Of a stretch of DNA of 38,036 bases, positions 24,401-31,184 are shown piece after piece. This DNA comes from an uncultured Bacteroidota bacterium (lineage in GTDB: Bacteria > Bacteroidota > Bacteroidia > Chitinophagales > Chitinophagaceae): NCBI GenBank assembly GCA_903903635.1, contig CAIUZK010000218.1, positions 1 through 38,036 on the forward strand. The letters run 5' to 3'. The translations under genes were made by a program, and so were the position numbers. Each line of letters opens with the position of its first letter. The first letter of the stretch is position 1. The notes under the pieces were generated by a model. That model saw only the letters and a list, made by a program, of their open reading frames with translations, did no database searches and was not told the origin of the DNA.

Positions 24401-27400
24401 TATGGGCATAGTATAGCTTATTACTGTAATTCCGGTGTCTAGTGCCGTAACAATGCCGGTTGAAGCCCCCACTGTTGCATTAATAGGCGCACTGCTGCTC
24501 CATGTGCCGCCTGTTGTAGCATCACTTAAATATATTATCCCGCCTGTGCAAACATGGTCAGGGCCTGCAATAACAGCCGGCTGCAGATTCACAGTAACTA
24601 CAGCACTGCGGCTGCAACCGGTTCCCAATGTATAATTTATTGTGGCCAGGCCCGCCGAAACACCGGTAACCACCCCAGTACCCGCCCCAACTGTTGCTAC
24701 AGCAGGTGTTGCGCTACTCCATGTACCGCCGGTTGTGCCGTCAGCAAGCAACGTTGTACTCCCGCTGCATACACTCAGTGCCCCTGTTATTGGCATCGGT
24801 ACCGGATTAACCGTAACAGCAATGGTTGCATAGCAGCCGTCCGGCAACGAATAGGTTACAATAGTTGTACCCATAGCCACGCCTGTAAGCAGGCCTGCAC
24901 CCGAAATGGTTGCATTACCTGGTGAGCTTGAACTCCATGTACCACCAGGCGAAGGATCTGTAAGTGCAGTAACAGCGCCTTCGCAAATAGTAGCTGTACC
25001 TGAAATTGGTGATGGGGTTGGATTTACCGTAACCGTTGCAGTTACAAAGCAACCTGTGCCAAGAATATATGATACAGTAGTTATGCCAGCCATAACTCCG
25101 GTTAATACACCCGAACTGCTAATTGTTGCAACAGAAGTTGAACTGCTGCTCCAGGTGCCACCAGTAGTTAAATTGCTTAGCGTTATTGTTGTCCCGCTAC
25201 AAACCAACGTTGGACCAATAATGGCAACCGGATTCGGATTAACGGTTAAAGCGTAGGTTGTTTTGCACCCTGTAGCCAACGTATAAGTTATAGTTGCAAC
25301 ACCTGCAGATACTCCTGTTACAATCCCGCTACCTGTCCCTATTGTTGCAATAGTTGGATTACTACTACTCCATGTACCTCCAGAGGTTAAATCATTTAAT
25401 ATTGTCGTGGTGCCGGCACACACGCTTGAACTACCTGTAATTGCCGCTGGACTAGAGTTAATTGTTATACCTTTTGTTACGAAACAGCCTCCGGGTAAGG
25501 TATAGGTGATAGTAGTAACTCCTGATAATATTCCGGTTAATACACCTGAAGCGGAGCCAATTGACCCAATTGTTGGATTGCTACTTACCCAACTGCCTCC
25601 TGTAATAGAATCATACAAGGTAATTGTCGCCCCCGTACATACTGATAATGGCCCGGTAATGATTGAGGGTGCCGGATTAACAGTTAATGGAAATAAAGCT
25701 TTACAACCTGTAGCTAATGTATAAGTAATAGTAGAAATGCCGGCAGTTACTCCTGTAACTATACCACTACTTATTCCTATAGTAGCGACCGAAGGGTTGC
25801 TACTACTCCATACACCGCCCAGTGAGGAACTTAATGTAATTGAAGAACCTATACAAATTAATGAACTTCCGGTTATTGAAGTTGGCAGAGGATTTACAGT
25901 GATCGTTATTGTTGAAAAACAACCAGTTCCAATCGAGTAGGTTATTGTTGCAGTCCCTGATGATATGCCAGATAATATCCCGCTGCTCGCACCAATTGTT
26001 GCAACTGAAGGATTACTACTACTCCATGTCCCTCCAGGTGTCGCATCTGTAAAGGTAGTATTCGCCCCTTCACATAAAGTTGCAGCACCTGTTATTGCTG
26101 CTGGGGCTGAATATACGCTTACTGATATTGATGCCAAACAACCTGTACTTAATATATATTTTATCGTGGTTGTACCTGGTGAAAGGGCATTTACAAACCC
26201 TGTTAATGATCCAATTGATGCAATAGTTGGATTTGTGCTACTCCATATTCCCCCAGGTGTAATATCAACAAACGTATAGGTTGTACCAACACATAATGGA
26301 CTTGCGCCGATAATAGATGATGGCAACGGATTTACAGTTATCGAATTTGTTGAATAACAACCAGTACTAAGAATATAACTGATAGTAGTTGTCCCTGCTG
26401 CAATACCTGTTACTACACCTGTTAATGAACCAACATTAGCTACCGATAAATTTGTACTACTCCAAATCCCACCACCAGGTAGATCTGTTAGAAAAATGGT
26501 ATTACCAACACATACATTTGATGGTCCGGTAATTGTGAAAGGTGTTGTATTTACTGTAATCGTAGCTGTTATATAACATCCTGTTGGAATTGTATAAGTT
26601 ATTGTAGTAGTTCCTGCTGAGACTCCAGTCGCCAGACCTGATGATGAGCCAATAGTGGCAATTGAAATATTGTTACTCGACCATACACCACCAGGCGTTG
26701 CATCCGACAAAACAGTTGAATTGCCAATACAAATTGCTAATGTACCTGCAATAACTGAAGGTAGCGGATTCACAGTAATTGTTTTTGTTGAAATACAGCC
26801 GGCGGTGTATGTTATAGTGACAACTCCCGTTGCAATTCCAGTAACTATGCCAGTTAAAGAGCCTATGCTAGCAATAGATGGATTGCTGCTGGTCCAGATT
26901 CCACCTGAAGTAATATCGCTTAATGTGGTGGTTTGTCCCATACATACTGCCGTACTACCTATAATTGGATTTGGATGGGTTTCTGTCATTGTATATGTTG
27001 CAGTAACATTATGGCAGCCATCATTAACAGTTACTGAATATGTGTATGGAATATTTGAAAGTACTGTATCAAATGATGATGTTAAAACAGTTCCGGCAGT
27101 TGAATTCCATAAATAGGTTGTGCTGCAAAAAGCATTTGAAACATGAGCAATAAGTTTTGAATTACATCCAGGTAGCGTTGTTTCAGTAACTGTAACAAGC
27201 AAAGGTGGATCTATGGTAGTATCCTCTTTTAAAGATAAATTATCAATATGAAAATTACCAAAGGGGTTTCCAGGAACCTGAGAAGACAAATAAAGTATAT
27301 TCGAAGAATTAATGCCACAATAATGGAACGGAATGGAATAATGTGTCCATGTGTCAAATGTGGTCATTATTGAATCATTAACTACAAAGTTCAGGCTGGT

Positions 27401-29662
27401 ATCTGCCGATTCTGTTCCTAAATTGACAAGGTGGTCGGCAAACCCGATTGTTAAAAGAAAATTACTATCCCGCATAATATCCTCCTTATATAGGTCAAAT
27501 TCTAGTTTGTATTTTTTACATTGCCGTGCACTATCCTTTAAATAATAATATGACTTTCCTGGTAATGCAAATTGTTGGTATCGCTGGCTTGAGGTATCAG
27601 AAGGAAAAGGATTGTCATAAGTTTCCCCATAAATTAATGACCAATAATGAGGTGTGGGGCTTGAAAGCCAGTAATTGCCAATTTCAAATGTTGATGTATC
27701 AAAAGTTCCGCATGTGGTATATAAATCTGATCCAAAAGGATTTCCATAATGGTCATTTAAAACTATTGTGCCCGACATTGAATTACATTGGTAACCATTG
27801 AGGTTAGATGCGAAACAATAAGGGTGACTATCAGAAAAGCAAATTCCTTGCCACTTTCCTTCATGCCACATATTTTCGGTTGCTACCGAGTTAGGTATTG
27901 TTTCTGAAGTACCGTATATTCTAACTTCGCTCCCTTCCTCAAAACCTGGGTTGCAAATCATATTCGTTGCAATTGGACAACTCACATTATTGCCTTTTAA
28001 TACCTCTATTGTTTTTACTACAAAGGAGCCTCGTTCTTTTCCATCTGTAACATTAAACCCAAATTGAGCCTTACCATAAAAATCAGGTCTGGGTCTGTAG
28101 ATAATTGTTTTGCTGTCAGAGCTAACTGATAGTGCACCATGATTATTACCTCTTATTGCACATCCTCTGAAATTTACCAATGTCGTTGTATCTATGTATA
28201 AGTGTGCATTGTCACTTGGATCACCGTCAGATAAATCCCCACCTGCAACCATTACAGGAATGGATGTAACTATACGGGATACACCAACATTATTTGTTAA
28301 TGTATCATCTGGAATAATAGTTTCTGTGAAATAGGCATAGTTCGTAAGATTAATATCCATTTGTGCCATTTTCTTAGAATATGGCTTGTGGTTGGTACAG
28401 AGAAATGTATTACTTGAAACAAAACCACTTTTCAATGTATATCCTAAAACACTTGCCAGACAATGGATTTCACCTTTTGAGTATTTTCGCTTCAATACTC
28501 CACCAAGAGTAAATGGACCCATAACATAATCTTGCTGGTCACCGGGTGATATTCTCTCGCGTAAAGTATAATTGAATGGCTGATCGTCAAGATGAGATAT
28601 AAATGAATGAGAACTACCAGATGAATACACGGGATAATTGTAAGGAGCTGAATTGCTGTCCATCCAATAATTATTATTACTTTGAAATAATGGATTAGCG
28701 CTATCAAGCACGGGTAAAATACTACTTCCGGATAGGACTTTTGTTAGACCTAATGGGTAAATATTATTACTCACATTTACAGCCCAATCAATTCCTGTAA
28801 ATATGTGTGGATTGGTAAGTATACCACCAAATGGAGTTAACCCAATACCACCAGAATTTCTAAATCCAATCAATGAAAACCAGCCAAGGCAATGAGTAGT
28901 TTCATGAAGCATAACTGAGTAAAGATCAGATTTACCACAGGATGTACTTGGTGTAAATGGAGTATCTGCATTTGATTGCCAATTAATAACGACAGAATCC
29001 TCTACACCAAAATAACCCAAAATATATGCTTTATCAAAATTGAATTGAATTCGGGCATGAAAGAGAGTTGAAGGTAATGAATCATGTAAATGCCAAGATG
29101 GCCTTGTTATATAATCATTCATCCATCCGTACTTAATACCAGTATATGAACTATCATATTGTGGATATGCTCTGGCTATAAATTGTGGCAATGATAACAT
29201 TGAATATCCTGGATAGCTTATTGGAGCTATTGAAGTATCAACGTATAACCGTATATGCGCTGTATCTGATACGTTACTGAAATCAATTACAGACTGTATG
29301 TAATTTAGCACTTCTGAATAAGTGCGTCTTCTTATAGCGCCAAGAGTCATTGAACCGATATGGGTTGTATCATCAAATCCCTTATGAAAATGCTGATGTA
29401 TGTCTTCGTAATATACATCAATTTTGCCACAGGTGTCAATAGCTGCAGCTGGAAAAGTCGTTGCTGGAGCATACAAAGTAATTAAAGAGCTTGTATTTAC
29501 TCCGCCGCGTAAAAAGTAGTTTAAATCAGATCCGCAAATAAAAGAGTTTTTTGATAATCTGGTATCGGTAATTGTTTGGGCAGAAACTATGGTCGAGAAA
29601 ATGAATGCCTGAGCTCCAAATATTGCCAATAAAATATAGAACTTAGTTGCTGATTTTTTCAT
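21437..29662 (-). CDS. Giant T9SS surface protein: metzincin-like, Ig-like repeats, beta-helix
   Basis: 2741 residues. Signal peptide 1-29. The N-terminal domain (about 40-420) has a metalloprotease-like site, HETTHCLG, with H253, E254 and H257. The usual nearby third His is absent, but SHLDD (H357) and a following VM (M381) could supply the third ligand and Met-turn, as in leishmanolysin-like metzincins with a long insert. Residues about 440-580 form a cadherin/VCBS-like stretch. Next comes an NPGFEEGSE jelly-roll-like domain that echoes the two downstream genes. Residues about 899-1764 are twelve tandem Ig-like domains. Then a repeat-rich segment of N-I-x-N and GI patterns (about 1790-2400) looks like a right-handed beta-helix. 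The end (from about 2665, LLPNPNIGDFIL) is a T9SS sorting domain. A strong promoter lies upstream. An adhesin or surface scaffold with protease activity is inferred. Confidence 0.85.
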   Translation of the reverse strand: MKKSATKFYILLAIFGAQAFIFSTIVSAQTITDTRLSKNSFICGSDLNYFLRGGVNTSSLITLYAPATTFPAAAIDTCGKIDVYYEDIHQHFHKGFDDTTHIGSMTLGAIRRRTYSEVLNYIQSVIDFSNVSDTAHIRLYVDTSIAPISYPGYSMLSLPQFIARAYPQYDSSYTGIKYGWMNDYITRPSWHLHDSLPSTLFHARIQFNFDKAYILGYFGVEDSVVINWQSNADTPFTPSTSCGKSDLYSVMLHETTHCLGWFSLIGFRNSGGIGLTPFGGILTNPHIFTGIDWAVNVSNNIYPLGLTKVLSGSSILPVLDSANPLFQSNNNYWMDSNSAPYNYPVYSSGSSHSFISHLDDQPFNYTLRERISPGDQQDYVMGPFTLGGVLKRKYSKGEIHCLASVLGYTLKSGFVSSNTFLCTNHKPYSKKMAQMDINLTNYAYFTETIIPDDTLTNNVGVSRIVTSIPVMVAGGDLSDGDPSDNAHLYIDTTTLVNFRGCAIRGNNHGALSVSSDSKTIIYRPRPDFYGKAQFGFNVTDGKERGSFVVKTIEVLKGNNVSCPIATNMICNPGFEEGSEVRIYGTSETIPNSVATENMWHEGKWQGICFSDSHPYCFASNLNGYQCNSMSGTIVLNDHYGNPFGSDLYTTCGTFDTSTFEIGNYWLSSPTPHYWSLIYGETYDNPFPSDTSSQRYQQFALPGKSYYYLKDSARQCKKYKLEFDLYKEDIMRDSNFLLTIGFADHLVNLGTESADTSLNFVVNDSIMTTFDTWTHYSIPFHYCGINSSNILYLSSQVPGNPFGNFHIDNLSLKEDTTIDPPLLVTVTETTLPGCNSKLIAHVSNAFCSTTYLWNSTAGTVLTSSFDTVLSNIPYTYSVTVNDGCHNVTATYTMTETHPNPIIGSTAVCMGQTTTLSDITSGGIWTSSNPSIASIGSLTGIVTGIATGVVTITYTAGCISTKTITVNPLPSVIAGTLAICIGNSTVLSDATPGGVWSSNNISIATIGSSSGLATGVSAGTTTITYTIPTGCYITATITVNTTPFTITGPSNVCVGNTIFLTDLPGGGIWSSTNLSVANVGSLTGVVTGIAAGTTTISYILSTGCYSTNSITVNPLPSSIIGASPLCVGTTYTFVDITPGGIWSSTNPTIASIGSLTGFVNALSPGTTTIKYILSTGCLASISVSVYSAPAAITGAATLCEGANTTFTDATPGGTWSSSNPSVATIGASSGILSGISSGTATITYSIGTGCFSTITITVNPLPTSITGSSLICIGSSITLSSSLGGVWSSSNPSVATIGISSGIVTGVTAGISTITYTLATGCKALFPLTVNPAPSIITGPLSVCTGATITLYDSITGGSWVSSNPTIGSIGSASGVLTGILSGVTTITYTLPGGCFVTKGITINSSPAAITGSSSVCAGTTTILNDLTSGGTWSSSNPTIATIGTGSGIVTGVSAGVATITYTLATGCKTTYALTVNPNPVAIIGPTLVCSGTTITLSNLTTGGTWSSSSTSVATISSSGVLTGVMAGITTVSYILGTGCFVTATVTVNPTPSPISGTATICEGAVTALTDPSPGGTWSSSSPGNATISGAGLLTGVAMGTTIVTYSLPDGCYATIAVTVNPVPMPITGALSVCSGSTTLLADGTTGGTWSSATPAVATVGAGTGVVTGVSAGLATINYTLGTGCSRSAVVTVNLQPAVIAGPDHVCTGGIIYLSDATTGGTWSSSAPINATVGASTGIVTALDTGITVISYTMPITGCYSAISITVFDTTGSCSPCHVFPGTFTPLSGIISTSFGAGNYYVTGDITIAGALTFTGAVMLIAPGAHIYVNDTSSLTLLGCHLYCCSSMWGGIILQSGDSTTGVINIGSDGDAGTMIEDALTGVTAFKPVKPARGASYFILSTNAVFNRNNTGIRISNYMHVLPRTYEFHIENTVFTSRNFSGSTFSGYPFIWPWAAGLKSTVSMPSPYMAPYNVGIYPYAYCKNPTYSPATIGIELNNVGTGTAPDYAGVLVGSASTYDPVVLMSYNYELNLFDTLNYGILARNANLTVKNCAFAHGAVIPSMGGSPVAGYEGIGVYATEDDGNPYQLTVMPGYYNYGRGITKSPNYFYNCHTGIYAQNYYRITGLESYIISTQDNSSGNTNSGLYGYYILTPAYDSIKINSNTIINVANGIATKFVPGGMGSSYGWPGQTTINNNIIRAGVTPTGPAGHHYADKPIWVDNGIGYMGSILGIPATSQLNTDNNQIDSAYNGIYVNGISAQVATSNLNNINMMEYPIGNATTQYGIWHLNCSSDQTIWNTVTGTDYKNDNWKGIITSASSFHTVTCNSVSYLGRAFEFENTHLHSTWQNNTMTNDGKGFVLNQGQIWDQGGPGRPSGNQWLTDGGFAWTLTNFQTYTIGGILPSNSNLWILSSATTDPGNNYHGPVFDCARTYGCISGIVGTSGNGLNITIDSFLTEPPCGPQNNGGGSIHIAKREAIFGGYQYQHDWMAQYSLWQSLLLGDSVDTSAVIDTFIAMASHSRYAQFTEIENDLANGDTSAAQALLNAYGLDALANTGSDTATGVQLADAPIADLIVFNYRKYYQWYISYLENNLSATDSLQISILAQSCPFNNGAVVYKARALYDVVFDTLRIFENNCSDSVMADSSGWRQAMPAGVKPITEIGTQQYKLLPNPNIGDFILKQNVEDKNPVQIEIWDALGKCINKEFVIFENKTLHLSLNRIPGIYLLRIRDNYGISFKFRIIVE
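24371..26968 (-). repeat. Twelve tandem Big_2-like Ig repeats, about 72 residues each
   Basis: Each unit reads roughly ITG-x4-C-x-G-x8-D-x-TxGGxW, then SSxNPxVATIG, SGIVTGVSAGTTTITYTL and TGC, and ends ITVNP. The two cysteines in every unit (after the start and in TGC) probably form a disulfide. Twelve TGC-type motifs can be counted (TAGC, GGC and DGC in three of them). The units differ in sequence, so the array is old rather than freshly amplified. Confidence 0.88.
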
Positions 29663-29722
29663 GGTTCTAAATTAAAATAAAGTAGTACAGAATCTTATTG
29701 ATGTTATTTTTTAATGACTCCA

Positions 29723-29753
29723 CAAACGTAATGCAGTATTAACTTTAATGCAA
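29723..29753 (-). promoter_or_regulatory. Bacteroidota-type promoter of the T9SS cargo operon
   Basis: On the minus strand TTG (29753-29751), 20 bases, then TACGTTTG (29730-29723) fits the TTTG/TAnnTTTG consensus for Bacteroidota sigma factor. It would give a leader of about 50 bases before ATG 29662. It is the best promoter match in the window. The repeat-rich region begins at its upstream edge. Confidence 0.7.
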
Positions 29754-29754
29754 C

Positions 29755-29847
29755 CGGGAAAAACACCCATTTTTTACGGAAAAAACACCCCCTCCCAATA
29801 CGGGAAAAACACTCCCCCCCGATACGGGAAAAATACCCCCCCCACTA
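29755..29847 (+). repeat. Tandem CGGGAAAAACACCCC array, four units
   Basis: Four units of 22, 24, 24 and 23 bases, each starting CGG(G)AAAAA and ending in a C-run plus ATA/CTA. The unit boundaries are clear; C-run length and neighbouring bases vary. The array abuts the -33 end of the operon promoter. Confidence 0.85.
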
Positions 29848-29956
29848 GTCCAAGGGTCTCCCTTGGTCTTAGTATATTCAAGCGTCCCACTGGTCTAAGG
29901 TTGTAATATTTTAAAAAATACTGGTCCAAGGGTCGCCCTTGGTCCTAATATGTGGA
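29841..29956. repeat. Tandem palindromic CCAAGGG-type units
   Basis: Units separated by CCCACT. Two contain perfect hairpins CCAAGGG-TCT-CCCTTGG (29850-29866) and CCAAGGG-TCG-CCCTTGG (29926-29942). In the second the stem extends as GG-T-CCAAGGG against CCCTTGG-T-CC. Between them lies a decayed half unit (TGGTCTAAGG). The tails TCCTAATATGTGGAAGTG and TTAGTATATTCAAGCG end in TCCCAC. Confidence 0.82.
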
Positions 29957-30312
29957 AGTGTCCCACTTACGAATATCTCTCTGGCTCAGGTCTGTAGCAA
30001 AGCCCTCTGTATAGTCGACCTGTCTGAGTAATCTCCTGTTTATAACAGGTGTTAGCAACTGATAAAATAAATGCGCCTAAAAATTAGGAAATTCCAATTA
30101 TATATTTTACCTTTGACCCAAATTTAACCCTAAATGATCTCTTTCAAGCTATGAAACAATCTAAATTCCAAAAAATATGCCACAAATTAACCTTTGTATC
30201 AATAAATCAATCAGAAACAGACAATCCTGGCACACGATTTTTACAAAAAAATTACAAACTACTGATAATCAATAGCTTGTAATTTTAAAAACTTCCGATT
30301 TCCGGAAACTTC

Positions 30313-30410
30313 ATGAAGCAAACCAGAAGTTTTTCGCCCAAATCCAGAAGTATAACCAGAAGTAGCCTGAAGCAAAACCAGAAGTTTTATGAAGCAAAAC
30401 TGAAGTTCCC
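30313..30410 (+). repeat. TGAAGCAAAACCAGAAG interspersed array
   Basis: Three copies of (A/C)TGAAGCAAA(A)C(CAG/TG)AAGTT at 30313-30333, 30367-30388 and 30389-30410, plus shorter CCAGAAGT motifs between the first two. The third copy runs directly into the third CCAAGG palindrome. Confidence 0.78.
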
Positions 30411-30456
30411 CACTGTTCCAAGGTACTCCCTTGATCCAATAATGTGGAAGTCCCAC
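30410..30456. repeat. Third, degenerate copy of the CCAAGG palindrome unit
   Basis: CCACTGTTCCAAGG, TACT, CCCTTGATCC, then AATAATGTGGAAGTCCCAC. The same order of parts as the unit at 29921-29956, about 490 bases away, with a weakened stem. Confidence 0.72.
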
Positions 30457-30497
30457 CTCCAAACGCCAACCAAAGTATTCTTATTTCATCGAGGATC

Positions 30498-30544
30498 TTC
30501 AACTAATCAACCCATCAACCTTTCAACTAATCAACCTATCAACC
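30498..30544 (+). repeat. TCAACYAATCAACC short tandem array
   Basis: At least five TCAAC units spaced by four to seven bases (TCAACTAA, TCAACCCA, TCAACCTT, TCAACTAA, TCAACCTA), a microsatellite-like tract that recurs at 30901-30946. Confidence 0.7.
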
Positions 30545-30550
30545 AAAAGA

Positions 30551-30656
30551 ATTGCACACCCCAACCCAAAATGCGCAATTTTTCCATACTAAACCATTGA
30601 TAATCAATAAAAATTTGTGCAAAAAAATATTATTGCACACCTCTGTGCAATTGCAC
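30551..30656 (+). repeat. 106-bp direct repeat, copy 1
   Basis: Aligns gap-free to 30762-30867 with about nine differences by eye. Inside it: ATTGCACACCCCAACC, ATGCGCAATTTTTCC, the palindrome ATTGATAATCAAT, and TTGTGCAA-AAAAATATTA-TTGCACA, which can form a stem. Confidence 0.85.
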
Positions 30657-30761
30657 TTATAAAATATTATGAAATACCTGAAGAAGTAAATCAATTCCAG
30701 GATTACCAAAATGAAAATCAGCGTAATCCAATAATCAGTTTAATCCGCGGTTCAGACAAAT

Positions 30762-30867
30762 ATTGCACACCCCAACCCAAAATGCGCAATTTTTCCAGGT
30801 TAAAACATTGATAATCAATAAAACTTTGCGCAAAAAAATATTATTGCACACCACTGCGCAATTTCAC
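30762..30867 (+). repeat. 106-bp direct repeat, copy 2
   Basis: Same length and order as copy 1, 211 bases downstream. GTGCAA has become GCGCAA at both of its positions in this copy. The 105 bases between the copies are not repeated. Confidence 0.85.
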
Positions 30868-30900
30868 ATATCAAATAATAACCAATAAATAAAATCGGAA

Positions 30901-30946
30901 TCAACTTATCAACCAATCAACTTATCAACTTATCAACCAATCAACT
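30901..30946 (+). repeat. TCAACTTATCAACCAA short tandem array
   Basis: Six TCAAC units separated by TTA or CAA (TCAACTTA, TCAACCAA, TCAACTTA, TCAACTTA, TCAACCAA, TCAAC), the second occurrence of this motif type in the region. Confidence 0.75.
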
Positions 30947-30959
30947 GCACACAAAATTA

Positions 30960-31085
30960 GTGTCCCAGCCGAGTCTCAAAAACTCCCGCAGCCAGAACAT
31001 CAAATCAATTGTTTATGGACTCGGCGGTAATCAGGACATGGCTAATAATATTTCCGCCTCTGATGGTGTTCTGATCAACAAATAA
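30960..31085 (+). CDS. Possible small ORF or gene-end relic
   Basis: A 41-codon frame from GTG that contains NIKSIVYGLGGNQDMANN and ends SDGVLINK. The sequence looks protein-like, unlike the surrounding repeats, but I do not recognise it and see no start signal. It could be the surviving 3' end of a lost gene. The DNA also carries an inverted repeat, GCCGAGTC and GACTCGGC, about 50 bases apart. Confidence 0.2.
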   Translation: MSQPSLKNSRSQNIKSIVYGLGGNQDMANNISASDGVLINK

Positions 31086-31123
31086 TCATAATACCATTTC
31101 AAAAAGCCTTACCAAAAGCTCAT

Positions 31124-31166
31124 AAAAAAAGCCTGGAATCGCTCTTTGAAAGCATATTCCAGGCTT
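31124..31166 (-). terminator. Rho-independent terminator of the ompA-type gene
   Basis: On the minus strand AAGCCTGGAAT (31166-31156) pairs perfectly with ATTCCAGGCTT (31139-31129), then a run of T to 31124. It starts 19 bases after the stop codon of the OmpA gene. Confidence 0.92.
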
Positions 31167-31184
31167 AATATATTATTTTTAGAT

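Larger units (their letters stand above)
29754..31123. other. Repeat-rich non-coding region upstream of the giant gene
   Basis: About 1.37 kb between the ompA terminator and the promoter of the T9SS operon. The two open frames of 64-95 codons here run through repeats. It contains, from left to right: four CGGGAAAAACACCCC-type units, CCAAGGG palindromes in CCCACT-bounded units, an AATTACAA/TTGTAATT stem at about 30250-30286, a TGAAGCAAAACCAGAAG array, a TCAACCAATC array, two 106-bp direct repeats and another TCAAC array. Each is listed separately. Confidence 0.75.

Noticed and set aside
24435-27116. Chain of open frames on the plus strand with repeated LLLLHVPP-like segments
   Set aside because: They are the antisense shadow of the twelve Ig repeats and share their period, so they are not a separate repeat protein.
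30551-30867. Possible CRISPR array
   Set aside because: Only two copies of 106 bases, no short repeats with regular unique spacers, and no cas genes nearby.
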